This document shows, piece after piece, positions 35,555 to 44,705 of a DNA stretch of 64,000 nt. Under the pieces are notes generated by a model that searched no databases, was not told where the DNA came from, and saw only the letters and a list, made by a program, of their open reading frames with translations. Every line of letters begins with the position of its first letter. Within the stretch, counting starts at the first letter, position 1. A program made the position numbers and the translations under genes. The DNA comes from Moritella sp. Urea-trap-13 (lineage in GTDB: Bacteria > Pseudomonadota > Gammaproteobacteria > Enterobacterales > Moritellaceae): assembly GCF_002836355.1 (NCBI RefSeq), contig NZ_PJCA01000039.1, forward strand, positions 1-64,000, in the 5' to 3' direction.

Positions 35555-35597
35555 AGCAAAGGGGGGATGCTGTATGACAACATCCCCCCTTTTTGCT
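35555..35597 (+). terminator. Strong bidirectional terminator between prkB and lysO
   Basis: GCAAAGGGGGGATG pairs with CATCCCCCCTTTTTGC, a 14-bp stem with six consecutive G-C pairs and an 11-base loop, with A-rich and T-rich flanks. Confidence 0.92.
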
Positions 35598-35641
35598 ATT
35601 CGCTATTTAAATTTACTATTTAAATAGCGAATAGCCTGTCA

Positions 35642-36541
35642 TTAGAGCGCCAAGAACAAACTAATAAATAACGGTGACGCGAGGCTTAATATAAAGCCAC
35701 TGACAATTGCCAACGGAACATAACCATTACCACCAGACTTTTGGATCATCGGTAGCGTGAAGTCCATTGCCGTAGCACCAGCATAACCAATCGCGGTTGA
35801 TGGATGTAACCGAATCAGTGATGGAATAATTAAAATAGCCACCAGCTCACGGCCTAAATCAATAATAAATGCCGCGCCGCCAAATACCGGCGACAAACCA
35901 TCGGTGATCAAAATACCGGATAACGAATACCAACCAAAACCAGATGCCAATGCCAAGCCATTGCTTAACGGTATATCCAGCAAAAACGCCGCTAATAAAC
36001 CACCAACCCAAGAACTCGTCATCATCACTAGCGCAATCTTAATGCCCCAGCTATTGAGTAATATTTCCCGTAACTTCATACCACTGTTACGCAGTTGGCA
36101 ACCAATAAAGAGTAATAACAATACCAACGCACCTTCGGTGATGGTATCAATATCAATCAGCTCTGGCGACACAAATAGCCCGATAATGAAGCCAGCCGCA
36201 ATCACAAAGATTAACTGCACCGATTCTAAAATAAGGTGCCATTTACTTAATGTCTCGCCCTCACCTTCGACTGTTTTCGATAAGCGTTTATCTAGCCCCC
36301 ACAAGGCCAATAAATTGGCAGCAGATACACACGCCAACACAGTAAAACTGTATAAACCTATGTTCTGAATATTTTGCGCAAAATTATCCAGATGCGACAA
36401 ACTAATGCCCATCAAGAATAAGATCACGTAGACCATTTTACTGGTGGATACGTTGACCCAATGAATATGTTTCTGTTGCGTTAACGCAACAAAGTAGCCC
36501 AATACTAAGGGCACGATGACAATCAAAAATCCTGAATACAT
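35642..36541 (-). CDS. lysO: Lysine exporter LysO (YbjE)
   Basis: A 299-residue inner-membrane protein with about eight membrane segments, closely following E. coli LysO/YbjE: start MYSGFLIVIVPLVLGY, then VYVILFLMGISLSHLDN, LLLLFIGCQLRNSGM, and the long ASGFGWYSLSGILITD block and GATAMDFTLPMIQ. LysO exports L-lysine. No L-box or lysine riboswitch is visible upstream. It is followed on the same strand (upstream) by the siroheme-synthase-like gene. Confidence 0.94.
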   Translation of the reverse strand: MYSGFLIVIVPLVLGYFVALTQQKHIHWVNVSTSKMVYVILFLMGISLSHLDNFAQNIQNIGLYSFTVLACVSAANLLALWGLDKRLSKTVEGEGETLSKWHLILESVQLIFVIAAGFIIGLFVSPELIDIDTITEGALVLLLLFIGCQLRNSGMKLREILLNSWGIKIALVMMTSSWVGGLLAAFLLDIPLSNGLALASGFGWYSLSGILITDGLSPVFGGAAFIIDLGRELVAILIIPSLIRLHPSTAIGYAGATAMDFTLPMIQKSGGNGYVPLAIVSGFILSLASPLFISLFLAL

Positions 36542-36576
36542 CTAACGTCTGTCCTACATTAATTAAGCGATAACGA

Positions 36577-37524
36577 TTAAGCGATAACACTCACCGCATT
36601 AAGCGTATTAGTGAGAGTGTTAAACTGTGCGCTGTCATTAATCAACAAACACACACGCTCACCTTGCTGCTGACGCGTTTGCGCTTGCGTAGCAAAATCA
36701 GCACTCAATATCGGATAACGTTCGGCATCACGACGGCATAACTCAATAAAGTCAGCCATGCTGTCATGACCATCTGCAACGTATAAGATCACATCGGCTT
36801 GTTGCATCAAACGCAGGGCTCTTAAACGTAATAAATCCGTTTCATCAGGTAATTGAATTAAGTAAACATCGCCGTCAACATCACCTTCAGGTGTCGCTAA
36901 TTGCAGATCAAATTCTTGTTGTAATTGCACTTTATCAGTGGCTAGTGCAACCGCTTTAGAGCTGAAGAAGCGTTCCCAAAAACGGCGGCGTTCTGTCACG
37001 CTGCTAAATTGTTGTTTTACCCGATCACGTTGCTCACCAGAGAATGCACCAAGTAATCCCAGTGTTTCCGGCAATAAAGCTTCCAGCTTTTCACGTAAAT
37101 AACGGATCAAGACGGGCGCAGTGCCACCACTGGAAATTGCGATTTGTAACGGTGAACGGTCGATTATAGAAGGGGTAATAAATTCACATAACTCTTGCTG
37201 GTCAGCAACGTTAACTAATAAGTTACGTTCACAGCAGTCTTGCCATACTTGCTTATTCAACGCAGTGTTGTCGGTTGTCACCCATACCATCACATAACGA
37301 CTTAAACCATCGTCCAAGTAATTGCTGTTGTAACCGTCGATGATTGCCGTAATTTTGGCAGCATCACGATAGCGTTGCAGGGTATCATTTAAACGCGGAG
37401 ACAAAACCGTGACCTTCGCGCCCGCACTCAATAACAAGTCAACTTTTCGACTCGCCACTTCGCCGCCACCGACAACCAGTACGTTCTTATCATCTACATC
37501 CATAAAAATTGGCAAATACTGCAT
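36577..37524 (-). CDS. Siroheme synthase-like protein: precorrin-2 dehydrogenase with degenerate methyltransferase tail
   Basis: A 315-residue protein. Residues 1-205 match the N-terminal half of CysG (NAD-dependent precorrin-2 dehydrogenase/ferrochelatase): MQYLPIFMDVDDKNVLVVGG, VASRKVDLLLSAGAKV and AISSGGTAPVL. From about 217 the sequence GDVYLIQLPDETDLLRLRAL, then RLMQQADVILY, aligns with the start of the CysG SUMT domain. It lacks the GAGPGD SAM loop and stops after about 100 residues, where a SUMT domain needs about 240. So the methyltransferase appears lost. The start at 37524 matches the family; the frame is open to 37596. Confidence 0.9.
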   Translation of the reverse strand: MQYLPIFMDVDDKNVLVVGGGEVASRKVDLLLSAGAKVTVLSPRLNDTLQRYRDAAKITAIIDGYNSNYLDDGLSRYVMVWVTTDNTALNKQVWQDCCERNLLVNVADQQELCEFITPSIIDRSPLQIAISSGGTAPVLIRYLREKLEALLPETLGLLGAFSGEQRDRVKQQFSSVTERRRFWERFFSSKAVALATDKVQLQQEFDLQLATPEGDVDGDVYLIQLPDETDLLRLRALRLMQQADVILYVADGHDSMADFIELCRRDAERYPILSADFATQAQTRQQQGERVCLLINDSAQFNTLTNTLNAVSVIA

Positions 37525-37720
37525 GTTACATCCATTTAAAAGTGCATAAACAGTGGTTAGTATACGGCGCAAGCTGCTGATAGTCATCAACATCACGACT
37601 ATAGAAAATAATTAATTTAGTGGCACAGAAAATGCTTACATTATTACTTAAATGAAATAACAGCAATAATGTCACGCGTCAGACAATTTTTTGACTCCGG
37701 TCATCAGTAGAAGGTTTATC

Positions 37721-38308
37721 ATGAACGAACTTAAACAGTATATTCAAAATTACAAACAGATAAACATTGCCACCACTTGGTTACTGCTTGCAGCTGCATT
37801 AGTCTTACTATTGCCAACGACTGCACTGTCGGTATCAGGCTTAGAACAATGGGTCAGCCAATACCGTGGTTATATTTCGATTATTGTTATCTCTGCGATT
37901 GCTTATTTTATCGCATTACTGCTGGTTAAAACCGGGCAATCAGTACTTGAGAAGCAAGCCGAAATAGATACCATGAACAAGATCCATAAAATGGTGAAGG
38001 TAATGAATACCTCTGAACAAGCCGTGGTTCGTGAATTTATTTTTCAAAAGAAAGATATTATTTCCCTGCCATTAGAAGCGGCGGCGGTAGCTAATTTAGT
38101 TGAGAGCTGTATTTTGGTACCGGCATTAAACAGCCAAGAAATCATCGGCACAGGCAGCAAGATTAAATTGTGTATCAACATTAAAGCGCGGCCGTTACTG
38201 GATCATAAAGCCTTAGGCTTTCCAGAAGGCAAGATGACTGACTTACAGGCGAAAGCACTAAAATCAGCACGCCCTGCATTTGCCAAAGAGTTTTACGTTC
38301 GCCACTAA
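37721..38308 (+). CDS. Small membrane protein, SieB (superinfection exclusion B)-like
   Basis: A 195-residue protein with two N-terminal membrane segments (about 18-38 and 54-74) and a cytoplasmic tail with two short conserved stretches (TSEQAVVREFIFQKKDIISL, AAVANLVESCIL). This layout matches the SieB-like family named after a phage P22 superinfection-exclusion protein. AAGG precedes the ATG. No phage genes are nearby, so it appears to be a chromosomal member whose function is unknown. Confidence 0.72.
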   Translation: MNELKQYIQNYKQINIATTWLLLAAALVLLLPTTALSVSGLEQWVSQYRGYISIIVISAIAYFIALLLVKTGQSVLEKQAEIDTMNKIHKMVKVMNTSEQAVVREFIFQKKDIISLPLEAAAVANLVESCILVPALNSQEIIGTGSKIKLCINIKARPLLDHKALGFPEGKMTDLQAKALKSARPAFAKEFYVRH

Positions 38309-38422
38309 GCTGCGGTGAATAAGCAAGTTGCGATCCCTCACTGATTGAGCTGACGCCAAGACTCACGAAAGCCATACAGCAAAGTACATAATTTGGTGTA
38401 CTTTGCCTTGATCATTACAGCG

Positions 38423-38435
38423 AATGATAATTATC
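38423..38435. promoter_or_regulatory. Weak Fur-like site upstream of ribA
   Basis: AATGATAATTATC matches 11 of 13 positions of the Fur core AATGATAATCATT, about 115 bases upstream of ribA. The flanks do not support it, so this is tentative. Confidence 0.25.
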
Positions 38436-38550
38436 CCGTCTTTTTACAATTCTCTATTCAGATTGCCGTCATAAACGCGTAAACTAGCCCAAAGTAATCC
38501 CATTTAGACGTTCATTGCGCCAAGTAGCGATGGATAGTAAGAGGTAATCC

Positions 38551-39159
38551 GTGTCTATTAAATTTATCGCATCTTCAAAACTACCAACACCTTTTGGTAC
38601 TTTCACCATGCACGGCTTCGAAGACTCAGAAACAGGTAAAGAGCATGTTGCACTTACCTATGGTGAGTTAACGAGCGATGAAGTCATTCTAGGACGTATC
38701 CATTCAGAATGTTTAACCGGTGATGCACTGTTTAGTTTGCGTTGTGATTGTGGCTTTCAACTTGAAACTGCAATGAAAAATATCACCGAAGCGGGTGCTG
38801 GTTTTATTCTTTATTTACGTCAAGAAGGCCGCGGTATTGGTCTGTTAAACAAGATCCGTGCGTATAATTTACAAGATGCGGGTGCCAATACAGTAGAAGC
38901 CAATGAACAGTTAGGTTTTGCTGCTGATTTACGTAATTATGCTATGTGCAAACCTATGCTTACCCATCTTGGTGTTAACAAAGTGAAGTTAATGACCAAT
39001 AACCCGAAAAAATTAGCGGCGATGGAAGAATACGGCGTTAATGTCGTGGCACGTGAGCCATTACAAGTAGGTAAGAATATGCATAATGAACATTATTTGA
39101 AAACCAAAGCTGACAAGCTAGGTCACATGATGACTGAAGAACATTTCAAAGAAGACTAA
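38551..39159 (+). CDS. ribA: GTP cyclohydrolase II
   Basis: First enzyme of the guanosine branch of riboflavin synthesis, 202 residues. Zinc ligands appear in [20 protein letters not shown] (three Cys); the active-site block [18 protein letters not shown] and [14 protein letters not shown] are intact. It starts at GTG, preceded by AAGAGG at good spacing. No FMN riboswitch is visible upstream. Confidence 0.97.
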   Translation: MSIKFIASSKLPTPFGTFTMHGFEDSETGKEHVALTYGELTSDEVILGRIHSECLTGDALFSLRCDCGFQLETAMKNITEAGAGFILYLRQEGRGIGLLNKIRAYNLQDAGANTVEANEQLGFAADLRNYAMCKPMLTHLGVNKVKLMTNNPKKLAAMEEYGVNVVAREPLQVGKNMHNEHYLKTKADKLGHMMTEEHFKED

Positions 39160-39178
39160 TCAGCGTCACAGCAATCAA

Positions 39179-39209
39179 TAATAACAGCAGCTATTCGCTG
39201 CTGTTATTA
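39179..39209. terminator. Hairpin between convergent ribA and mgsA
   Basis: A perfect 13-bp stem TAATAACAGCAGC/GCTGCTGTTATTA with loop TATTC. No clear T-tract follows, but its place between convergent stop codons suggests a terminator for both. Confidence 0.65.
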
Positions 39210-39251
39210 CCTTTCACACGATTATTCCCGATAACAACTTCAAAAAAATCG

Positions 39252-39716
39252 TTAAAGCTCGCTCGTACGCTCAGCTAAATAACCTTCATAATCTGGTATT
39301 TCATGTTCATACTTGCTGCTGGTATGGATCGAGTCGATAATAAAATCTGCGGTTGCAGGATTGGTTGCCACCGGAATATTCCATACTGCCGCTAAGCGTA
39401 ATAATGCTTTTACATCGGGATCATGTGGTACTGCATTCATTGGGTCCCAGAAAAAGATCATCATATCAATCTCGCCTTCTGCAATCAGTGCACCAAGCTG
39501 TTGATCGCCGCCCATCGGGCCACTAAACAAGGCTTTAACAGGCAGGCCAACATGTTTAGTCAATAAGGTGGCTGTAGTACCTGTACCGAATAAATGGTGT
39601 TTTTGCAGGATTTCAACACGGGCTTTTGACCAAGCAATTAAATCTGACTTCATATGATCATGGGCTACAAGCGCGATACGTTTGTTAGCTGCCATGCAAC
39701 GGGTAATTTTTTGCAT
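39252..39716 (-). CDS. mgsA: Methylglyoxal synthase
   Basis: A 154-residue cytoplasmic enzyme converting dihydroxyacetone phosphate to methylglyoxal and phosphate. Motifs: [47 protein letters not shown] with the catalytic Asp and phosphate-binding residues, and [20 protein letters not shown]. It is convergent with ribA. Confidence 0.97.
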   Translation of the reverse strand: MQKITRCMAANKRIALVAHDHMKSDLIAWSKARVEILQKHHLFGTGTTATLLTKHVGLPVKALFSGPMGGDQQLGALIAEGEIDMMIFFWDPMNAVPHDPDVKALLRLAAVWNIPVATNPATADFIIDSIHTSSKYEHEIPDYEGYLAERTSEL

Positions 39717-39824
39717 CAGTGACCTACTGTTAATTTTAAAATAATAACTTAAGACTATTTAAGACGATTCAAGATAATGAGGCTGATGATACTACTAAAT
39801 AAGCGGTGATACACGGATAGGAGT

Positions 39825-39860
39825 CCCAATTCAGGCACTCAAACGAGTACCTGAATTGGG
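39825..39860. terminator. Long hairpin downstream of the putA pair
   Basis: A 16-bp stem with one mismatch (CCCAATTCAGGCACTC against GAGTACCTGAATTGGG) closed by loop AAAC. It lies about 60 bases past the end of the leftward putA-associated gene. There is no U-tract on the minus strand, so it may be an RNA 3'-end stabiliser or an atypical terminator. Confidence 0.6.
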
Positions 39861-39917
39861 TTATTTATATTACTGCATTTATTGCTCGATTGATTACGCC
39901 ATTAATTACGATCGTAA

Positions 39918-40655
39918 TTAATGGTCGCCACCACCGAGTTCTAACAGGGTCGCGTTACCACCCACGGCAGTAATATTGATAGTACGTGTACGCTCGGTAA
40001 TAAAACGTAGGATAAAGTGAGTATCCGTCACGTATGCCAATGCACTGCCACTGATTTCAGCCACCAGCTGCGCCAATAAACCATCACGTGTCGATAACGT
40101 GCGGTTAATTGTTTGTGCCGTTTGAGCATCACCGGTAAAGGCAACACCCGCTACTTTTGGCGATTCTATCAATGCTGTTAGCTCTGTTTCTTCAGCGCCT
40201 TGCACAACAAGATCAGGAATACCTGCTTTGTGTAGCGTATTAAGCAATACAAACTGCAATGCTTGCTGCGCTTGCGGCAGTGCCAATACCAAGGTATTAC
40301 CTGCTAACAAGGCTGCACTGATATGACCAACGATGGCATTGATCGTGCTGCTTTGCTCTGCGTCTGTCGCCGCAACAACAAATAAACCACGTCCGGCACT
40401 GTAAAGTTCATTCACTTCACCTGTCGGTCCTGGCATTAGTTTTTCATCGCCGATTAGCGTGATAGCTTGGTGCTTTTGGTATTTTGCCATTTCACCGGCA
40501 AGTTTACCCAGTGCCGCTTCTTGGCTGATAATGTCGACCCATTTGCCAATCAACTCAGCACGGGCAATCACCCCAAGATCATTCCAGCTCGGCCATGCAC
40601 CAAGGCCGGTTTCAATCAGCTGCTGCGTCTGTACTACTTTATTTTTTACAACCAT
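39918..40655 (-). CDS. Non-catalytic aldehyde-dehydrogenase-like domain protein, PutA companion
   Basis: A 245-residue protein that reads like part of an aldehyde dehydrogenase: ALLAGNTLVLALPQ and GVAFTGDAQTAQTINRTL parallel the cofactor-binding half of PutA. It then jumps to a C-terminal tail TINITAVGGNATLLELGG that resembles the conserved C-terminal motif of long PutA proteins. The catalytic Cys region is absent. This looks like the extra ALDH-superfamily and C-terminal module of long PutAs, encoded separately. It starts 31 bases after the putA stop, so it is surely co-transcribed. Confidence 0.8.
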   Translation of the reverse strand: MVVKNKVVQTQQLIETGLGAWPSWNDLGVIARAELIGKWVDIISQEAALGKLAGEMAKYQKHQAITLIGDEKLMPGPTGEVNELYSAGRGLFVVAATDAEQSSTINAIVGHISAALLAGNTLVLALPQAQQALQFVLLNTLHKAGIPDLVVQGAEETELTALIESPKVAGVAFTGDAQTAQTINRTLSTRDGLLAQLVAEISGSALAYVTDTHFILRFITERTRTINITAVGGNATLLELGGGDH

Positions 40656-40686
40656 GGTTTAACTCCTTAATTTACAATGACGCAGC

Positions 40687-43600
40687 TTAAGCGCTAACAA
40701 CTTGCTTAGTGAAACGATAGAGGTAATGTGGACCACCCGCTTTTGGACCCGTACCTGATAATCCTTGGCCACCGAATGGTTGCACACCAACAACAGCACC
40801 AACTTGGTCGCGATTAATGTAGCAGTTACCCACTCTGATTTGACGTTCGATATCAGTGTAACTACGTTCATTACGACTGTGGATACCCATGGTTAAACCA
40901 AAACCAGTGGCATTAATCTCAGCTATCACCTTGTTTAAGTCAGCCGCTTTATAACGCACGATATGTAAAATAGGACCGAACTGTTCATTTTCTAATTGGT
41001 CAATACTGTTAATTTCAAATGCAATTGGGGCAATGAAATCACCAAAATTACATTCATCACTCAGCGTTACTTCACCAACAACTTTGCTTGTTGCACGCAT
41101 TTTATCAATGTGCGCTTGCAGCTTTTTCTTCGCCAGTAAATCAATCACCGGACCAACATCGGTATGATGCTGTTGCGGTAAACCTACGTGTAACTCTTGC
41201 ATTGCACCTTGGATCAAGGTGGTAATACGGTCGGCAACGTCTTCTTGCACAAACAATACCCGCAGTGCTGAACAGCGTTGACCCGCAGACGCAAATGCAG
41301 AACGCATTACATCACGAACCACTTGTTCTGGCAGTGCAGTACTATCCACGATCATGGTGTTTTGACCACCGGTTTCAGCAATCAGCGTCGCCACGTTAGT
41401 ATCACGTTTAGCCAATGTACGGTTAATCACTTGCGCAGTTTCAGTAGAACCCGTAAATACCACTCCGGCAATACGTTCATCCGCTGTCAGTAATGAACCA
41501 ACGACAGCACCGCTACCAGGCAGCAAATGTACAGCTTCTTTCGGTAGACCAGCTTCTAACATGAGCTCCATAGTACGCGCGGCAATCAAGCTGGTTTGTT
41601 CTGCAGGTTTAGCAATCACGGTATTACCCGCCACTAACGCTGCTGCAACTTGACCAAGGAAGATGGCTAATGGGAAGTTCCAAGGGCTAATACAAACAAA
41701 GACACCTTGTCCCTGACGTGTTACTTGCTGAGCAATACCATCAAAACGCACTTGGTTTTTTGCGACCGAGAAGTTTTCAGTGGCTTGCATTGCATAGTAA
41801 CGACAGAAATCTACCGCTTCACGTACTTCATCTAAGCTATCATGAATGGTTTTACCCGCTTCTTTATGGCATAACGCCACCAATTCAGCTAAATTTTCTT
41901 CTAATAAATCAGCCACTTTATTTATGCATTCAGCGCGCTGTGCCACAGGTACTGCAGACCATGTCGGGAAGTAATCTGCTGCAGTATCTAGTGCCGTTGT
42001 TACTTCGGCAGGTGTTGACCACAATACTTGTCCGACGTGAATACGACGGTCGTAAGGCGCACTCACAGGCTTAGCATTATCTAATTCAGTGGTGATCACT
42101 TGACCATTAACCACTGGCGCTGCTTGCCACGTTTTTTGCATTTGCAAAGTAAGCTCGGTATTAAACGGCGTGATCTCGCTGATAATATCAACGTTGATGT
42201 TGCATGAGTTTTTACGGCCGGCAAAGATCTTCGTTGGCAGTGGGATCAAACTGTTGTGGAACGTTGGGCGACTTTCTAAGGTATCAACCGGATGTTCTGT
42301 TAATTCACTAATTGGACAATCAGCATCAACCAAACGGTGTACGAACGAGCTGTTCGCGCCATTTTCTAATAAACGACGAACCAAATATGGCAACAAGTCT
42401 TTGTGGCTACCAACTGGTGCGTAAATACGTACATCAACACCATACATTTCTAATGCGTGGTTATACAATGCATCGCCCATGCCGTGTAAGCGTTGGAATT
42501 CAAAATCTTTATGCTCAGCCATGGTCGCAATAGCTGACACTGTATGGGCATTATGGCTAGCAAACTGTGGATAGATACAACCACGAATTTGTTCACTTAA
42601 TAAGAAACGTGCACAGGCAAGATAGGCAACGTCGGTGGCTTCTTTACGGGTATAAACCGGGTAGCCATCATAGCCATTTTGCTGTGATAGTTTAAGTTCA
42701 GTATCCCAATAAGCGCCTTTTACTAAGCGTAGCGGGATCACATCGCCCTGCTCTTTTGCTAATGCAGCTAACCAAATTAAAGTTGGTAATGCCCGCTTAG
42801 AATAAGCTTGTACTACGATACCGAATTTCCCCCAACCTTGTAGGCGTGGGTTACGGTATAATTTTTCAAATAATGCTAATGATAACTCTAACCGATCGGC
42901 TTCTTCCGCATCGATAGTAATGCCCACATCTAGATCACGTGCACGTAATAACAATTCTAATACCGTGTCGTGCATTTCAGTCATCACACGCGCTTCATTA
43001 GCCACTTCATAACGTGGGTGCAATGCTGATAATTTAATTGATACCGTTGGCGCAGGCGTTTTATCGTTGGCATATTTGTTTTTACCAACCGCTTCTACTG
43101 CTTTAATGTAATCATTAAAATATTTTTTCGCGTCAGCGGTTGTTAGCGCGGATTCACCCAACATATCAAATGAATAGGTAAAGCCTTTGTCACGTTGAGG
43201 ACGGCCATTTTTTTGTGCTTCAACAATGTTACGACCCAATACGAATTGGTGCCCCATGATCTTCATGGCTTGGTTCATTGCTTGACGAATAATGGGTTCT
43301 GATACTTTATTGACTAAACGGCTAATGGTATTACCCGCAGATTTAGTGTCTTTACGATCCATGCTGACGACTTTACCAGTCAGTAATAGTCCCCATGTCG
43401 ATGCATTCACAAAGGTCGAATCAGAATTTTTTAAATGCGATTTCCAATCTGCTACGCTTAATTTGTCACGGATTAATGCATCCGCTGTTGCCGCATCAGG
43501 AATACGCATCAAGGCTTCAGCAAGACACATAAGCAAGATACCTTCTTTAGTATCTAGGCTGTATTCCAATAACAAAGCATCAATCATTTGAATGGCTTGT

Positions 43601-43803
43601 TTATCAGCGCGCACGCGTTCGATTAACACAGTTGCATTGGTGGTGATCTGAGATTTCTCTTCTGCAGATGGGCGGGCCATTGGTAGCAATTCTGCTAACC
43701 ATTCTGACTCATCAACCATATACAAAGGAGATATTAACTGCCAAAGTTCATCCATAGGACGATCTATAAACGACGGAGAAAGTGCATCTAACGCTTTAAA
43801 CAT
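40687..43803 (-). CDS. putA: Bifunctional proline dehydrogenase / P5C dehydrogenase
   Basis: A 1038-residue enzyme oxidising proline to glutamate. Residues about 80-500 form the FAD proline dehydrogenase barrel (VSIKLSALHPRYE, LRLVKGAYWDTELK, FASHNAHTV, YAPVGSHKDLLPYLVRRLLE). Residues about 510-1035 form the NAD aldehyde dehydrogenase, with GSTETAQVINRTL, the Glu in AETGGQNTMIVDS and the catalytic Cys in ASAGQRCSALRVL. There is no N-terminal ribbon-helix-helix domain, so it should not autoregulate as E. coli PutA does. It ends at the ALDH domain without the C-terminal module, which is encoded by the next gene. Confidence 0.97.
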   Translation of the reverse strand: MFKALDALSPSFIDRPMDELWQLISPLYMVDESEWLAELLPMARPSAEEKSQITTNATVLIERVRADKQAIQMIDALLLEYSLDTKEGILLMCLAEALMRIPDAATADALIRDKLSVADWKSHLKNSDSTFVNASTWGLLLTGKVVSMDRKDTKSAGNTISRLVNKVSEPIIRQAMNQAMKIMGHQFVLGRNIVEAQKNGRPQRDKGFTYSFDMLGESALTTADAKKYFNDYIKAVEAVGKNKYANDKTPAPTVSIKLSALHPRYEVANEARVMTEMHDTVLELLLRARDLDVGITIDAEEADRLELSLALFEKLYRNPRLQGWGKFGIVVQAYSKRALPTLIWLAALAKEQGDVIPLRLVKGAYWDTELKLSQQNGYDGYPVYTRKEATDVAYLACARFLLSEQIRGCIYPQFASHNAHTVSAIATMAEHKDFEFQRLHGMGDALYNHALEMYGVDVRIYAPVGSHKDLLPYLVRRLLENGANSSFVHRLVDADCPISELTEHPVDTLESRPTFHNSLIPLPTKIFAGRKNSCNINVDIISEITPFNTELTLQMQKTWQAAPVVNGQVITTELDNAKPVSAPYDRRIHVGQVLWSTPAEVTTALDTAADYFPTWSAVPVAQRAECINKVADLLEENLAELVALCHKEAGKTIHDSLDEVREAVDFCRYYAMQATENFSVAKNQVRFDGIAQQVTRQGQGVFVCISPWNFPLAIFLGQVAAALVAGNTVIAKPAEQTSLIAARTMELMLEAGLPKEAVHLLPGSGAVVGSLLTADERIAGVVFTGSTETAQVINRTLAKRDTNVATLIAETGGQNTMIVDSTALPEQVVRDVMRSAFASAGQRCSALRVLFVQEDVADRITTLIQGAMQELHVGLPQQHHTDVGPVIDLLAKKKLQAHIDKMRATSKVVGEVTLSDECNFGDFIAPIAFEINSIDQLENEQFGPILHIVRYKAADLNKVIAEINATGFGLTMGIHSRNERSYTDIERQIRVGNCYINRDQVGAVVGVQPFGGQGLSGTGPKAGGPHYLYRFTKQVVSA

Positions 43804-43988
43804 ACCAAGGGCCTCTTAACTTACGAAATTTAATGCTGCGAGAGTGTTACATTAAAGATACAGAAATAATATGAGTTAGTTAGCAGAAATAGAAAGAAAA
43901 TGTGATTTATATAAAATAATTAGTATTTCAGTTCAGTTTAAGCAGTAATTTAAGTCTGATAACGATATAAAAGTCAGTAAAACAGTGA

Positions 43989-44453
43989 TTATGATAAGCG
44001 TTGTAAGGATAGAAGGTGACGGCTAACAAGACAACCCGTGATCACTAATAGTATTTTCACCGCCCAGTACGGGGTAAAATAAATGGCTAATAACATCGCC
44101 AGCCACATGCTCGATAGTGAACTCCACAGTTGTTTTTTACTGATACCTTTACGCAATAAATAATTAGTGAGGTAAGGGCCAAGGTAGCGATGGTTAAACA
44201 GCCATAACTGTAGCTTGCGCGAAGAACGACTAAAACAAGCAGCGGCTAATAATAAGAATGGCACTGTCGGTAACAGGGGTAAAAAAATACCTAATACACC
44301 TAAAGCAACGGCAAGACAGCCAGCCAAAAGTAACAATGCCCGCCACGGTTGAGAGACTAAATAGTTTTCAGCCACTATCGGTTCACCAACAAGCGATTCA
44401 TCAGTAACATGATTGGATTGATTTATATTTTGCTTGATTGTTGGTTTAGTCAT
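43989..44453 (-). CDS. YbaN family (DUF454) inner-membrane protein
   Basis: A 154-residue protein: about 38 polar N-terminal residues, then membrane segments around LLLLAGCLAVALGVLGIFLP and a C-terminal pair. LPTVPFLLLAAACFSRSSRK is the DUF454/YbaN signature. Function is unknown. Single gene upstream of nothing obviously related; about 185 bases before putA hold the putA promoter. Confidence 0.9.
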   Translation of the reverse strand: MTKPTIKQNINQSNHVTDESLVGEPIVAENYLVSQPWRALLLLAGCLAVALGVLGIFLPLLPTVPFLLLAAACFSRSSRKLQLWLFNHRYLGPYLTNYLLRKGISKKQLWSSLSSMWLAMLLAIYFTPYWAVKILLVITGCLVSRHLLSLQRLS

Positions 44454-44501
44454 ACTCGTTTCTCGTCACCGTTTTATCAGCAATAAACAGCTGTATTGCT
44501 A

Positions 44502-44525
44502 TGCTCTATGCCCCATCATAGAGCA
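44502..44525. other. Small inverted repeat upstream of the ybaN-like gene
   Basis: TGCTCTATG and CATAGAGCA form a perfect 9-bp inverted repeat around CCCCAT, about 50 bases before the YbaN-like start. It lacks a T-tract; it could be an operator or a terminator for the upstream TRAP operon. Confidence 0.4.
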
Positions 44526-44705
44526 GCTCTGGCATTGAATACTAGTTTAGTAACTATTTTAATCGTGACGAGTCCCCATGAAATTGAGGCATATTAATCT
44601 TAGAGAGGCGCTTTCATGGCAATTTGAGAGCAAATAATTGGACCAACAAGGTCTGTGCCATCAGCGCTAAATAAAGATCTGATGGCCCAGAAGCACGAGT
44701 CTAAG

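Noticed and set aside
37721-38308. Prophage remnant suggested by the SieB-like protein
   Set aside because: No integrase, structural or lysis genes, no attachment repeats, and housekeeping neighbours on both sides.
38379-38406. GCAAAGTAC/GTACTTTGC inverted repeat after the SieB-like gene
   Set aside because: A 9-bp stem without a T-tract; could be a terminator but support is too weak to list.
38309-38550. Possible FMN riboswitch upstream of ribA
   Set aside because: None of the conserved FMN-aptamer blocks is present in the 240-base leader.
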